From the NCBI RefSeq assembly GCF_036885605.1, contig NZ_CP142523.1, positions 4,898,001 through 4,962,000 on the forward strand: a stretch of DNA of 64,000 nucleotides. The letters run 5' to 3'. Below are positions 42,960-51,057 of this stretch, in pieces. Both the position numbers and the translations under genes were made by a program. The notes beneath the pieces are model-generated. The model was not told the origin of the DNA, did not search any database, and was given only the letters and a program-made list of their open reading frames with translations. Each line of letters opens with the position of its first letter. Positions within the stretch are counted from its first letter, which is position 1. This DNA comes from Janthinobacterium sp. TB1-E2. GTDB taxonomy: Bacteria; Pseudomonadota; Gammaproteobacteria; Burkholderiales; Burkholderiaceae_D.

Positions 42960-44785
42960 GCGCTCGCTGCTGGAGTGGGTGTATCGGCGCCGCCATCGGG
43001 AACGGCAGCGGCATTCGGGTGGAACAGGATGCGGCCGCTGGCATGCTGGCCGGCGTCCGACAGATAACGAAATTGCAGGCTGGCCTTGGGCGCGTCGTAT
43101 TCGAGCGCCAGCCGCACGGGCCGGTCCGGCATGACCGGCTGCTGGAATTTCAGCGCATGCATGGCGCGGAACCGCGCGGGCAGGTCCAGGTGCTGGCGCG
43201 CGAAGTGCAGCGCCCACTCCACTTGCACCACGCCGGGCAGCAAGGGTGCGCCCGTGAAATGGCCCTCGAAATAGAACAGATTCGCCGGGACGTGCAGCTC
43301 GAACAGCAGCCGTGGCGTTTCGCCTTCGGCCGAACGCTCGATCAGCCGCGCATGCGGCAAGCGGGGTTTCTCGAGCAATGCCAGCAACAGCGCCTGCGTC
43401 GTCTTGCCCTGCGCATTGATGGGCAGTTGTTCCAGGTAGCGCCAGCGGCGCGGCACGGCAACGGCGTCGACCTGGCCGCCCAGCGCCGTTTGCAGCTGGC
43501 GATTCAGGGCCAGCTTGCCTTCGACGTCGAGCAGCGCGCGGCCGGCGGCGCTGCAGACGATAAAGGCGGCCACCTTCTGGCGCTCGCCGGCCGGCGCATC
43601 GCACAGCAGCACGCGCGCATCCAGCACCAGCGGCGTGGCCAGCAATGCCGCTTCGATGGCATTGAGGGAAATGCGTTTTTCTTCGATCTTCACGATGCGG
43701 TCGCTGCGTCCCAGCAGCTGGAAGCGCCCTGGTGCCGTTACGCGCGCGCGGTCGGCCAGACATAGCCAGCCATCGTCGGCCAGGTGCGCCGAACGCACTT
43801 CCAGCGCGCCGTCGTCCATCAGGCGCCAGTTCACGCCAGGAAAACCCTGCCAGCTCTCGTCCTCAGGGTGCTCCGGCACGCGCTGGCGCCAGGCGACGCC
43901 GCCGGTCTCCGAACTGCCATAGATTTCGCGCGGCACGCGGCCCAGCAAATGCCCCGCCGCCAGCGCGCTGTCCAGGGCCAGCGGCCCGCCCGAGGAAAAC
44001 ACGGCGCGCAGTTGCGCCCGCGCGCCGGACCAGTCGATGTGTTGCGGCAGGCGTTTCAGGTGCGCGGGGCTGGCGGCCAGCACGCACGGACCGCGCGCCA
44101 GCAAGGCGGCCAGCTGTTCCGGATAATCCACGCTGTGCGCATGCACGGCACGCCCGGCGGCCAGCGGCCACAAGACCTTGAACAGCAAGCCGTAGATATG
44201 CTGGTGCGAGACGGTGGCGACGACGGCCGCGCCATCGGCGTGTTCGCCAAACAGCCGCTCCAGCGTGGCCACCTCGCTGGCCAGCTGCGAGAGTTTTTTC
44301 GGGATCGCTTGCGCCGCGCCCGTGCTGCCCGAGGTGTACACCACCAGCGCCGGGAAATCGTCCGCAAGCTGCGTCCACGCACGCTCGGCCAGGCTGTCCG
44401 CTGGCAGCGGCAGCGGCGCATGCGCAGCCGGAAACTGCCCCAGGAAACCATCGACGGACGCAGCCAGCGAAGCGCAGCTGCCCGGCAGCGTATCGGCCGT
44501 CAGCCAGACGGTCTTGCCCGCCTGCCAGGCGCCCAGCAAGGCGGCGCCAAACTCGATGCTTTCGTCCAGGTACAAAGCGAAATGGCGTCCTGCCTGGCCT
44601 TCCAGCAAGCCGGCCCAGGCGGACATACGCGCCGCAAAGTGCGCATGATCGAGCACCGCGCCATCGCGCCAGCCGACGGGCATGGCCGGCGGGCGGCCAT
44701 GCATGGACAGCGCAAGGCGCGCCAGCGGGGAAATCGGCGGATGTGCGTCAGGCACGGGAGCTTGCGGCAACGAGGATTCAGGCAT
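42953..44785 (-). CDS. AMP-ligase fused to a hotdog dehydratase, aryl-polyene operon
   Basis: Residues 1-470 form an acyl-AMP ligase: VVYTSGSTGAAQAIPKK (P-loop), EIYGSSETGGVAWRQ, GRSDRIVKIEEKRISLNAIE, and the catalytic Lys region LPINAQGKTTQALL. Residues 480-590 are a FabA/ApeI-type hotdog dehydratase: LFELHVPANLFYFEGHFTG followed by APLLPGVVQVEWAL, where the His is catalytic. The ligase half would activate an aryl acid and load it on an ACP. The dehydratase half makes the enoyl bonds. In E. coli these are separate proteins (ApeH and ApeI). ATG 44785 overlaps the stop of the preceding membrane-protein gene. Confidence 0.9.
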   Translation of the reverse strand: MPESSLPQAPVPDAHPPISPLARLALSMHGRPPAMPVGWRDGAVLDHAHFAARMSAWAGLLEGQAGRHFALYLDESIEFGAALLGAWQAGKTVWLTADTLPGSCASLAASVDGFLGQFPAAHAPLPLPADSLAERAWTQLADDFPALVVYTSGSTGAAQAIPKKLSQLASEVATLERLFGEHADGAAVVATVSHQHIYGLLFKVLWPLAAGRAVHAHSVDYPEQLAALLARGPCVLAASPAHLKRLPQHIDWSGARAQLRAVFSSGGPLALDSALAAGHLLGRVPREIYGSSETGGVAWRQRVPEHPEDESWQGFPGVNWRLMDDGALEVRSAHLADDGWLCLADRARVTAPGRFQLLGRSDRIVKIEEKRISLNAIEAALLATPLVLDARVLLCDAPAGERQKVAAFIVCSAAGRALLDVEGKLALNRQLQTALGGQVDAVAVPRRWRYLEQLPINAQGKTTQALLLALLEKPRLPHARLIERSAEGETPRLLFELHVPANLFYFEGHFTGAPLLPGVVQVEWALHFARQHLDLPARFRAMHALKFQQPVMPDRPVRLALEYDAPKASLQFRYLSDAGQHASGRILFHPNAAAVPDGGADTPTPAASAC

Positions 44786-45323
44786 GGTGCAAACGCTTAA
44801 AACGCAGGCGGACGAGATACTCGCCGCCAAATAACAGGGCCATCAGGATATAGGCGATGACGCCCGTGTACAGCGACCAGACGGCTTCGCTGGCCCACAG
44901 TGCCGTACCCAGCGCGATGCCGCCATTGACGATGAAAAAACCGCACCAGACCTGCGTCACGCGGCGCGTATAGCGCACGGCGGCGGGTGGAAAATCCTTC
45001 TCGCGCAAGCGCGCCAGGCGTTCCACCACCGACGGCGGCGCCCACAGGCTGTAGCCGAAGGTGGCCAGCAAGACGACGTTGACCAGTACCGGATACAGTT
45101 TCAGCGGCAGCAGCAGGTTGCTCCACAGGGCGATGGCGGCCAGCAGCAGTGCGGCCGCCACCGACCAGCGCGCGGCGCGCTGCAGCTTCAGCGCGGGCAG
45201 GCGGCAGGCGGCAGCCAGCAACAGCAGCAGCGCCAGCCAGCGCGGCTCGACCTGGCCGTGACCGAACCAGATCGCCAGCGGATACAGTACGGTCAGCAGC
45301 AACGCGACGGCATTGAGGAGCAC
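44778..45323 (-). CDS. COG4648 membrane protein, aryl-polyene operon
   Basis: The 181-residue protein has about six hydrophobic helices: LLNAVALLLTVLYPLAIWFG, WLALLLLLAAACRLPAL, AAALLLAAIALWSNLLLPLK, YPVLVNVVLLATFGYSL, then a charged loop, TQVWCGFFIVNGGIALGTAL and LYTGVIAYILMALLFGGEYL. It belongs to the COG4648 group that recurs in aryl-polyene clusters. The biochemical role is unknown. An inner-membrane scaffold or lipid-handling part is possible. It lies 3 bp after the first ACP gene and overlaps the AMP-ligase start. Confidence 0.85.
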   Translation of the reverse strand: MLLNAVALLLTVLYPLAIWFGHGQVEPRWLALLLLLAAACRLPALKLQRAARWSVAAALLLAAIALWSNLLLPLKLYPVLVNVVLLATFGYSLWAPPSVVERLARLREKDFPPAAVRYTRRVTQVWCGFFIVNGGIALGTALWASEAVWSLYTGVIAYILMALLFGGEYLVRLRFKRLHHA

Positions 45324-45326
45324 GCG

Positions 45327-45602
45327 TTACGCCGCCTGTTCCGACACCGACATCGCGCGCAGCGCTTCGACCACATCGTCGATCGTGCGGATGGTCTTGA
45401 ATACTTCCGGCTGCAGGCGCTTGCCCGTCAGCTGCTTCAGCTTGACCGCCAGGTCGACCGCGTCGATGCTGTCGATATCGAGTTCGGCGTACAGATTCGA
45501 TTGCGGCGTCAGCGCCGCCGGATCGAGCTCGAACATTTCGGCCAGCAGCTGCACCACCCATGCGTACAGTTCATCGCGGCTCATTGCGCTCATATCTACC
45601 AT
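45327..45602 (-). CDS. Acyl carrier protein, aryl-polyene operon (first ACP)
   Basis: The 91-residue carrier protein has the phosphopantetheine site ELDIDSIDAVDLAVKLKQ with Ser45. An AAGGAG site lies 6-7 bases before the ATG at 45602; an ATG at 45593 is also in frame. The frame is open upstream only through the other ACP gene. It would carry the growing polyene or the aryl starter. A phosphopantetheinyl transferase is encoded at 29010-29726. Two different ACPs in tandem suggest a split between starter loading and elongation. Confidence 0.93.
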   Translation of the reverse strand: MVDMSAMSRDELYAWVVQLLAEMFELDPAALTPQSNLYAELDIDSIDAVDLAVKLKQLTGKRLQPEVFKTIRTIDDVVEALRAMSVSEQAA

Positions 45603-45612
45603 TTGCTGCTCC

Positions 45613-45867
45613 TTACTTCTTTCTGTGAGTGTCAACCATCGCCGCCAGCGCCCGTACCGAGGCAAAGTGGCGGCGCGTATCGGCCGAATCGGCCGACAGG
45701 GAAATGCCGTATTTTTTTTGCAGGGCGACGCCCAGTTCCAGCGCATCGATCGAATCGAGTCCCAGGCCCTCGACAAACAGGGGTGCATCCGTATCGATAT
45801 CGGCAGCGCTCACGTCTTCCAGTTGCAGCGCCTCGATGATCAGTTCCTTCACTTCTTGTTCAAGCAT
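45613..45867 (-). CDS. Acyl carrier protein, aryl-polyene operon (second ACP)
   Basis: The 84-residue carrier protein has LGLDSIDALELGVALQKKYG with Ser39 for phosphopantetheine. It begins MLEQEVKELIIEALQLEDV and ends in a basic HRKK tail. It is only about half identical in pattern to the neighbouring ACP, so the two are specialised. The gene overlaps the acyltransferase stop by 8 bp and precedes the other ACP by 10 bp. In aryl-polyene pathways one ACP takes the aryl starter from the AMP-ligase and the other carries malonyl or intermediates. Confidence 0.93.
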   Translation of the reverse strand: MLEQEVKELIIEALQLEDVSAADIDTDAPLFVEGLGLDSIDALELGVALQKKYGISLSADSADTRRHFASVRALAAMVDTHRKK

Positions 45868-46651
45868 GTTGTTCCTGTTTCCCGCTAAAGTAATGTTGCA
45901 GATAAGTGGTCAAGGTGCGCGCCGCCATCACGTCGCTGGCGCCACCGCCGGTAAACTCGCCGATCGCCAGGTCGTCCTGCACGGCGATCTCGAAATGCGC
46001 ACGGCGGGCCGGCACGCGCCACCATGGCTCGCCCTTGCCCAGGGTCCTGGGCAGGCAACGTATCAGCACCGGCGTCACGTCGCGGCGGCCGCGCACGGCG
46101 ATATTCGCCGCGCCCCGCTTCAGCACGACTTCGCCGCTGCATGGCGTGCGCGTGCCTTCCGGGAAAATGATCAGGTTATTGCCGCGCTCCAGCGATGCCA
46201 GGCAGGCGTCCACCAGTTCGGCGCCGCCCGTGTTATTGATATAGCCGGCCGCGCGCACGGGGCCGCCCGTAAACGGGTTATTCCACAAATCGGACTTGAC
46301 GATGCAATCGGCCTGCTTGACATATGCCATCAGGAAAATCGTGTCGATCAGGGTCGGATGATTGGCCAGGATCAGCAAGCCGCCGCGTTCCAGCTTGTCG
46401 AGACCGCGCAAGTCGTAGCGCAGCACGCCGAGAAAACGCATCAGGCCGATATACAGGCGAAAACTCCAGCGGATGATGGCGCGCGCGCAGGCGATGCGCG
46501 TGTCGCGCCGCCACACCAGCACCTGCAGCACGGGGAACACCAGCACGCGCAGCAGCAAGCCACCGAGGCCGAAGGCGGCGAAACTGAGCGCGGTCGCGAT
46601 CGTGCGCCAGCCTATCGATATGCCGGCGCGAACAGCCTCCAGCTTATGCAT
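45860..46651 (-). CDS. 1-acyl-glycerol-phosphate-type acyltransferase (PlsC family), aryl-polyene operon
   Basis: About 263 residues from MHKLEAVRAGI. A membrane helix (LSFAAFGLGGLLLRVLVFPVLQVLV) comes first, followed by the PlsC motifs: NHPTLID (HX4D) and IIFPEGTRTPCSGE, with HX4D His at about residue 95. It would put an acyl chain on a glycerol-phosphate-like acceptor, possibly building the lipid that anchors the polyene. ATG 46651 overlaps the chain-length factor stop. A 42-codon longer frame upstream lies in that gene and has no support. Confidence 0.87.
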   Translation of the reverse strand: MHKLEAVRAGISIGWRTIATALSFAAFGLGGLLLRVLVFPVLQVLVWRRDTRIACARAIIRWSFRLYIGLMRFLGVLRYDLRGLDKLERGGLLILANHPTLIDTIFLMAYVKQADCIVKSDLWNNPFTGGPVRAAGYINNTGGAELVDACLASLERGNNLIIFPEGTRTPCSGEVVLKRGAANIAVRGRRDVTPVLIRCLPRTLGKGEPWWRVPARRAHFEIAVQDDLAIGEFTGGGASDVMAARTLTTYLQHYFSGKQEQHA

Positions 46652-47405
46652 GGCGGCTCCAGCACCATGCCTGGCGGTTGGCCGCGTGCTCGAACGTGCG
46701 GGCCTCGCCGAGCATGAATCGCAACACGGCCAGGCTGCCCGGCATGGCGCCGGGGGCAGCCGCCAACGCATCATCACCGCTGCGGGGACGCCACGTCAGG
46801 CTGAAAGCGGTGCCCGGAGCAGCCTCGGCCTGCAGCAGCCAGGCAAACGCATGCGATTGCTCGTGACAGTCTTCAAAAGCTTCAAATGGCACTGGCAAGG
46901 GACACTCCGCCAGCACCAGCAATACCTGCGCCGCGCCATCGGCCAGCAAGCCGCACGCCTCGATCACCGCGGCTTCGAGGCTGGCCGCACCGGCGGCGAT
47001 GGCCAGCTGATTCGCCGTATCGGCGCGGGCGATGGAAAACAGGCCGGCGCTGGCATTGTGCACGGCCATGCCGAACGCCGTCGGCGACAGGGGTTCGCCC
47101 TGGGCCAGCGCCGACAACAGTTCGACGGCGCGCGCCACCTCGCCGTGGCGGGAACAAAAGACGAGCGGAATATCGCGCTGTTCGCCGAGGCAGGTGTACG
47201 CCACTTCGAGCGCCATCTTGCCCAGCTGACCGGCGCGGCGGCGCAGCATCGGCGCCATCGCACGCACGCCCGGCTCGCCGGCAGCGGCAATCGGCGCGAC
47301 GGGCAGGGCGCTTTGCGCCCACGCCTGCCATTGCTGCGGCGTTTCCAGGCCCGGTGCCCATGCGGCATGTCTGACAATTGAAAAACGGACACCATCGGTG
47401 CGCAT
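46644..47405 (-). CDS. Ketosynthase-like chain-length factor, aryl-polyene operon
   Basis: About 253 residues from MRTDGVRFSIV; an AGGA site 8 bases upstream favours this ATG over the one two codons earlier. The thiolase-fold remnant reads LGKMALEVAYTCLGE, VFCSRHGEVARAVELL and TAFGMAVHNASAGLFSIARAD. The nucleophile Cys is absent, and the protein is much shorter than a ketosynthase. This matches the ApeC/chain-length factor type that pairs with an active ketosynthase and sets polyene length. It is the first gene of the operon. Its promoter with a TATAAT box lies about 80 bp upstream. Confidence 0.88.
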   Translation of the reverse strand: MRTDGVRFSIVRHAAWAPGLETPQQWQAWAQSALPVAPIAAAGEPGVRAMAPMLRRRAGQLGKMALEVAYTCLGEQRDIPLVFCSRHGEVARAVELLSALAQGEPLSPTAFGMAVHNASAGLFSIARADTANQLAIAAGAASLEAAVIEACGLLADGAAQVLLVLAECPLPVPFEAFEDCHEQSHAFAWLLQAEAAPGTAFSLTWRPRSGDDALAAAPGAMPGSLAVLRFMLGEARTFEHAANRQAWCWSRHA

Positions 47406-47411
47406 ATGCAT

Positions 47412-48090
47412 TTTCCTGAGCTCAAAAAAAGGGCGAACTCACGTCAAAACTGCGCAAAAAGCCTCGCCGGCGTTCTTTTCAAATTATAAACGATGGAAGT
47501 AAAAATAACTAAAATAAATGGCCATGCGGCAACTTTTTAAATGTAAATACAAAACCCGTCTTTTAAAGAATACCCCGCCCTAGTTACTATTTGTAACACT
47601 CGTATCCATTCTCTTCCGATGGAAAAATCAGCCTTTTCCGGCAAACCATCGGCATTCTCGGAACGGGTGTTTTTTTATCCATGATCAAGACAAGCCGGGC
47701 ATGCGACACATAAGAGCGTTGTTTTTAGATAACACATGCGGCATGGCGCAACGGCGCCCCCATATTACCCGCGCATGGCGGCAGCGAGGATTAAAGGGCG
47801 CGCGGCAAGGGCAATACAGAGCGTTTGCTTTATGCGAGTTTCAGCCGGCCGATTCAACTATGGCGGCGTTGTCTTGTCAGCAGGGAAAAGAATGGAGCGG
47901 CCAGCAATGCCATCCACGGCCATGGCAAAGAAGGCGGTGGCATGGCGCCAGCGTGAACGGCAAGGCGCCGGCGATCACCGCGTATGGAGAATGAGAAAGG
48001 CCGGCACGGGCGCCGTGAAATACGGGGGCGATGCAAAACCGGTGGCCAGCGCGGCACAGACTGCGCGCCAAGGTGGCCACCGCGGTACCG
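47412..48090. other. AT-rich promoter region of the aryl-polyene operon and gene-free stretch
   Basis: A perfect TATAAT at 47483-47488 (minus strand) could drive the operon, although no good -35 box precedes it. GTTAC and GTAAC arms at 47583-47587 and 47593-47597 form a small palindrome that might bind a regulator. The right part (47700-48090) is GC-rich and has open frames on both strands, but none resembles a known protein or has a convincing ribosome site. It may hold a decayed gene. No terminator for the ABC operon ending at 48091 is clear. Confidence 0.45.
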
Positions 48091-49164
48091 TTAAAACACC
48101 CAGAGCTTATCGGCCGGCATGTGCAGCCAGTACTTGCCCGCTTCGAGCTTGTGGCGCGAATAGGCGCGCAGGCTGATGTTCTCGGCGCCGCCGCGCTCGA
48201 ACAGGCATTCCCAGCGGTCGCCCAGGTACATGCAGGTCAGCAGCGGCAGCTCGATGGCGTTGTCCACCTGCGTGGCGCTGATCTTCACTTCCTCGACGCG
48301 GATCATGGTGGTCACTTCCGTGCCCACATTGGCGCCGCGCGCCACGCCCTGCATGGAGGCGCCATCGACCAGCAGGCGCACCTGGTTGCCTTCGCGCTGC
48401 ACCACCTTGCCGGGCAAGCGGTTGTTACTGCCCATGAATTCGGCCGTGAACAGGGTGTCCGGCGTTTCATACATGCTTTGCGGCGTGCCCTGCTGCTCGA
48501 TCTTGCCGTTATTGAGCAGCAGAATGCGGTCGGAAATGGCCATCGCCTCGCCCTGGTCATGCGTCACCATCAACGCGGACAGGCCCAGGCGCACGATCAG
48601 TTCGCGCAGGAAGGCGCGCGCTTCCTCGCGCAGCTTGGCGTCCAGGTTCGACAGCGGTTCGTCGAGCAGGATCACGGGCGGGTTGTACACCAGCGCACGG
48701 GCGATCGCCACGCGCTGCTGCTGGCCGCCGGACAGCTGGTGCGGATAGCGCTCGCCCAGGTGGCCCAGGCCCAGCTGCGTCAATACTTCCTTGATGCGCG
48801 CGGCGATTTCCGTGCTGCCCATCTTGCGCAATTTGAGGCCGTAGGCGACGTTGTCGAACACGGTCTTATGCGGCCACAGCGCGTACGACTGGAACACCAG
48901 CCCCAGGTTGCGGTGCTCGGCCGGCATTTCGAAATGCTTCGCGCCATCGAAGACATTGCGCTCGCCGATCTCGATCGTGCCCGCCTTCGGGCTTTCCAGC
49001 CCGGCGACGGCGCGCAGCAAGGTGGTCTTGCCGCTGCCCGAAGGCCCCAGCAGGGCGACCACTTCGCCTTTTTTCAGGTGCATCGAGACACCCTTCAGGA
49101 TCTGGTTGGCGGAGGCGCCGGTGCCGTAGTCCAGGTACAGCTCATTGACGGTCAATTCATTCAT
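48091..49164 (-). CDS. ABC transporter ATP-binding protein, iron/spermidine-type (FbpC/PotA-like)
   Basis: The 357-residue ATPase has Walker A GPSGSGKTTLLRAV, Q-loop QSYALWPHKTVFDNV, signature LSGGQQQRVAIARAL, Walker B VILLDEPLSNLD and switch His in VTHDQGEAMA. A C-terminal TOBE-like part (about residues 240-357) follows. This domain order fits importers for iron(III), phosphonate or polyamines. It starts 33 bp after the permease gene. It powers uptake together with the fused permease and the periplasmic binding protein upstream. Confidence 0.92.
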   Translation of the reverse strand: MNELTVNELYLDYGTGASANQILKGVSMHLKKGEVVALLGPSGSGKTTLLRAVAGLESPKAGTIEIGERNVFDGAKHFEMPAEHRNLGLVFQSYALWPHKTVFDNVAYGLKLRKMGSTEIAARIKEVLTQLGLGHLGERYPHQLSGGQQQRVAIARALVYNPPVILLDEPLSNLDAKLREEARAFLRELIVRLGLSALMVTHDQGEAMAISDRILLLNNGKIEQQGTPQSMYETPDTLFTAEFMGSNNRLPGKVVQREGNQVRLLVDGASMQGVARGANVGTEVTTMIRVEEVKISATQVDNAIELPLLTCMYLGDRWECLFERGGAENISLRAYSRHKLEAGKYWLHMPADKLWVF

Positions 49165-49197
49165 GATGTGGTCTCAGTCTATTCTTAGTTATGCAAC

Positions 49198-50988
49198 TCA
49201 GTTGTGTAACTTGACGCCGAAGCGCAGCGCGATGCCCAGGCCGATGGCCACCAGGGTGATATTGATGAAGGACAGCGCCGCCACCAGGTCGGTCGAGCCG
49301 CCCGCCCACAGCGATACCAGCATGGCGCCGATCACTTCCGTGCCCGGCGAGAGCAGATATACGCCCGTCGAATATTCGCGCTCGAAGATCAGGAACACCA
49401 TCAGCCAGGCACCCAGCAAGCCGTATTTGATCAGCGGCAGGGTCACGTCGCGCGTCACCTGGCCGCGGTTGGCGCCGACGGCGCGCGCCGCCTCTTCCAG
49501 CTCCGGCCCCACTTGCAGCAGCGCGGTGGAAATCAAACGCATGCCGTAGGCCATCCACACCACCGAATACGCGAGCCACAGGGCGAAGATCGTCGAGCGC
49601 ACTTCGCGCAGCACGGGAATCACATGGCCGCTCAGCCACAGAGCCACGCCGTTATCCATGCCTTTCAACATGCCGTCGAGCCAGGCCGGCACGAACAGGA
49701 ACACCCACAGGAACGACAGGCCGGCCAGCAAACCCGGCACGGCGCGCGGCACCAGCACGCTGTAATCGAGCAGGCGCGTGACGCCGTCCTGCTTGCGGTG
49801 CATGGCCAGCGCGATGAAGCTGTAGCAGCCCACGGCCAGCGCGCCGCCAACAACGCCGATCAGGATCGTGTTGACGATGCCGCGCACCAGCGATGGCTGG
49901 TCGAAAATATCGCGGAAATGCTGCAAGGTCAGCACGTCGGCCAGGTGCACGCCCTCGCCCCAGTACTGCACGAAGGAGCGCAGCACGATGCCCGTCAGCG
50001 GCAGGATGATGGTGAAGATCAGCCAGCCCGCCAGCAAGGCAAACGCCAGCCACTTCCAGCGGCCCAGCGGCATGGCCTTGCTGCGCGCGCCCTTGCCCTT
50101 GATCGACACATATTTGTTGGCGGATTTGAGCAGCCAGCGCTGTATCATCACCAGCGGCATGGTCACCATCACCAGACAGACGGCGACGGCGGCCATCAGG
50201 TGGTACGACGGCGTGCCCAGTTTGTTGGTCAGCTTGTACAGATAGGTCGGCAGCACCAGGTGGCCTTCCGGATCGCCGAGCACCAGCACCAGGCCGAATA
50301 CTTCGAAGCCGAGGAAGAACACCAGCACGCCCGCATACGCCAGCGCCGGCATGATCATCGGCAGCGACACGTTCAGCATGACCTGCACCGGTGAAGCGCC
50401 GGCCACGCGGGCCGCTTCTTCCACGTCCGAACCCAGGCTTTTCAGGGCCGACGAGGCATACAGGTAGACGTGCGGCACGTGCGTCAGGCCGGCGATGATG
50501 ACGATGCTGGTGAAGGAATAAATATTCCAGGGCACGAAGCCGAACAGCTCCTTGGCCCAGACCGAGTAGAAGCCTACGGGGCCCATCGACACGACGTAGC
50601 CAAAGCCCATCACCATCGGCGAGACAAAGATCGGCACCAGCAGCATGGGCGCCACCCAGCCGCGGCCCGGCAAGTCGGTGCGCACCATCAGGAAGGCCAG
50701 CATGCCGCCCAGCGGCACGGCGATGACGGTCAAGCCGCAGGCAAGCATCAGGCCATTCTTGAAGGCCATCGAGAAATCGGGATCATCGAAGATGAAACGG
50801 TAGGAGTCAAAGCCGAATTCGCGCACCGGCATGAAAAACGGCGCGTTCAAAAAGCTCTGGTAAAAAATCAGGAACAGCGGCAGGAAAATGGCGACCATGG
50901 TGATCGCCACGACCACGCCGCGCGGCCAGTTCAGGCGCGACAAGGGAGAGCGCGACCGTGCAGGCAGCGGCAAGATAGCAGTTTGCAT
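49198..50988 (-). CDS. ABC transporter permease with two fused transmembrane domains (FbpB-like)
   Basis: About 596 residues from MQTAILPLPARS. Twelve or so helices are arranged as two BPD_transp_1 halves. Each carries an EAA loop: EEAARVAGASPVQVMLNVSLPM and EEAARAVGANRGQVTRDVTLPL. A single fused permease is usual for iron(III)-type importers (FbpB, SfuB). An ATG ten codons upstream is possible. It lies between the binding-protein gene and the ATPase gene on the same strand. Confidence 0.92.
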   Translation of the reverse strand: MQTAILPLPARSRSPLSRLNWPRGVVVAITMVAIFLPLFLIFYQSFLNAPFFMPVREFGFDSYRFIFDDPDFSMAFKNGLMLACGLTVIAVPLGGMLAFLMVRTDLPGRGWVAPMLLVPIFVSPMVMGFGYVVSMGPVGFYSVWAKELFGFVPWNIYSFTSIVIIAGLTHVPHVYLYASSALKSLGSDVEEAARVAGASPVQVMLNVSLPMIMPALAYAGVLVFFLGFEVFGLVLVLGDPEGHLVLPTYLYKLTNKLGTPSYHLMAAVAVCLVMVTMPLVMIQRWLLKSANKYVSIKGKGARSKAMPLGRWKWLAFALLAGWLIFTIILPLTGIVLRSFVQYWGEGVHLADVLTLQHFRDIFDQPSLVRGIVNTILIGVVGGALAVGCYSFIALAMHRKQDGVTRLLDYSVLVPRAVPGLLAGLSFLWVFLFVPAWLDGMLKGMDNGVALWLSGHVIPVLREVRSTIFALWLAYSVVWMAYGMRLISTALLQVGPELEEAARAVGANRGQVTRDVTLPLIKYGLLGAWLMVFLIFEREYSTGVYLLSPGTEVIGAMLVSLWAGGSTDLVAALSFINITLVAIGLGIALRFGVKLHN

Positions 50989-51057
50989 GATGAATCCAAT
51001 GAATGAAGGGTACGGCATCCGTCCGCGGGCACGGGCCTGCGGACGGCCAGGACGGCG

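Noticed and set aside
42960-43763. N-terminal extension of the methyltransferase frame
   Set aside because: The frame is open, but this part is antisense of the AMP-ligase gene, has Arg/Ala-rich shadow composition and no family signal. ATG 42959 gives the correct methyltransferase start.
47736-48176. Possible basic protein on the plus strand
   Set aside because: It is rich in Arg/Ala/Gly with no ribosome site, and its end overlaps the ABC ATPase gene, so it is most likely a shadow frame.
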